Below, piece after piece: positions 5,263-5,345 of a DNA stretch of 5,345 bases. Location: assembly GCA_964523945.1 (NCBI GenBank), contig CAZGBU010000125.1:1-5345 (forward strand), in the 5' to 3' direction. Made by a program: the position numbers and the translations under genes. The notes under the pieces were generated by a model that worked only from the letters and a program-made list of their open reading frames with translations, was not told the DNA's origin and did no database searches. The stretch comes from CAKTOF01 sp964523945 (GTDB taxonomy: Bacteria > Bacillota > Clostridia > Oscillospirales > Oscillospiraceae). How positions within the stretch are numbered: position 1 is the stretch's first letter; each line of letters begins with the position of its first letter.

Positions 5263-5345
5263 ACTGGCCGGGCGGATCACAGATGCCCTGCTTCATATGG
5301 CGCTGGTCGAGGTGGAAGCCTCCGGCCGGCACGTACACCTGACGG
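5255..5345 (+). CDS. eutD: PduL-type phosphotransacylase EutD, N-terminal fragment cut by window end
   Basis: The first 30 codons encode MTELAGRITDALLHMALVEV followed by EASGRHVHLT. The block GRHVHLT is the start of the PduL family (phosphate acyl/propanoyltransferase, EC 2.3.1.8/2.3.1.222). His26 and His28 of RHVHL match the first zinc-binding histidines of PduL. In a eut operon the protein would convert acetyl-CoA and phosphate to acetyl phosphate, recycling CoA for EutE inside the compartment and allowing ATP formation by acetate kinase. Residues 2-17 are a likely amphipathic helix, the position where PduL carries its targeting peptide. ATG 5255 lies within the end of eutT (8-base overlap) and has a modest GGGGCGG site 7 bases upstream. 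The rest of the gene is outside the window. The unrelated Pta-type EutD of enterobacteria does not start this way. Confidence 0.85.
   Translation, partial: MTELAGRITDALLHMALVEVEASGRHVHLT

Noticed and set aside
1..5345. Cobalamin riboswitch, EutV antiterminator hairpins, CRISPR array, tRNA or rRNA
   Set aside because: Looked for and not seen. The window is almost completely coding, with intergenic gaps of at most 16 bases. Such regulatory elements, if present, lie outside.

Overview
The window is a stretch of an ethanolamine-utilisation (eut) operon. Every gene reads on the + strand and they are packed end to end. The genes are eutB (5' part missing), eutC, eutL, eutE, eutM, eutT and the first 30 codons of a PduL-type phosphotransacylase (eutD). 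I found no known or candidate undescribed system. The value of the window lies in details of a known one.

Organism: the Shine-Dalgarno sites are strong (AGGAG, GGGAGG). EutE is of the clostridial Ald type, EutT lacks the enterobacterial Cys cluster, and eutT is followed by a PduL-type eutD. Together these point to a Firmicutes/Clostridia host. The DNA is clearly GC-rich by eye, which fits a high-GC gut lineage such as Oscillospirales, but that rank is a guess.

Layout: 1-50 is an AT-richer segment with a small hairpin that does not encode the expected EutB sequence. 51-1193 is eutB, the catalytic large subunit of ethanolamine ammonia-lyase, lacking about 74 N-terminal residues. 1210-2088 is eutC, the small subunit. 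2085-2747 is eutL, a trimeric shell protein. 2749-4221 is eutE, CoA-acylating acetaldehyde dehydrogenase. 4234-4536 is eutM, a hexameric shell protein. 4537-5262 is eutT, corrinoid adenosyltransferase. 5255 onward is eutD, cut by the window end. Gene junctions are 4-bp (eutC/eutL) or 8-bp (eutT/eutD) overlaps, direct abutment (eutM/eutT), or gaps of 1 to 16 bases. This is one transcription unit with probable translational coupling. There is no room for an internal promoter or terminator, and none is seen.

How the genes work together: EutB and EutC split ethanolamine into acetaldehyde and ammonia using adenosylcobalamin. EutT regenerates that cofactor. EutE converts acetaldehyde, CoA and NAD+ to acetyl-CoA. 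EutD would convert acetyl-CoA to acetyl phosphate and recycle CoA. EutL and EutM form part of the protein shell that holds in the acetaldehyde. Candidate lumen-targeting helices are seen at the EutC N-terminus, the EutE C-terminus and the EutD N-terminus.

Most worth checking: the broken 5' end of eutB, with its AT-rich hairpin-bearing junction, and the eutB/eutC junction, where a single missing base appears to have removed the original eutC start codon.
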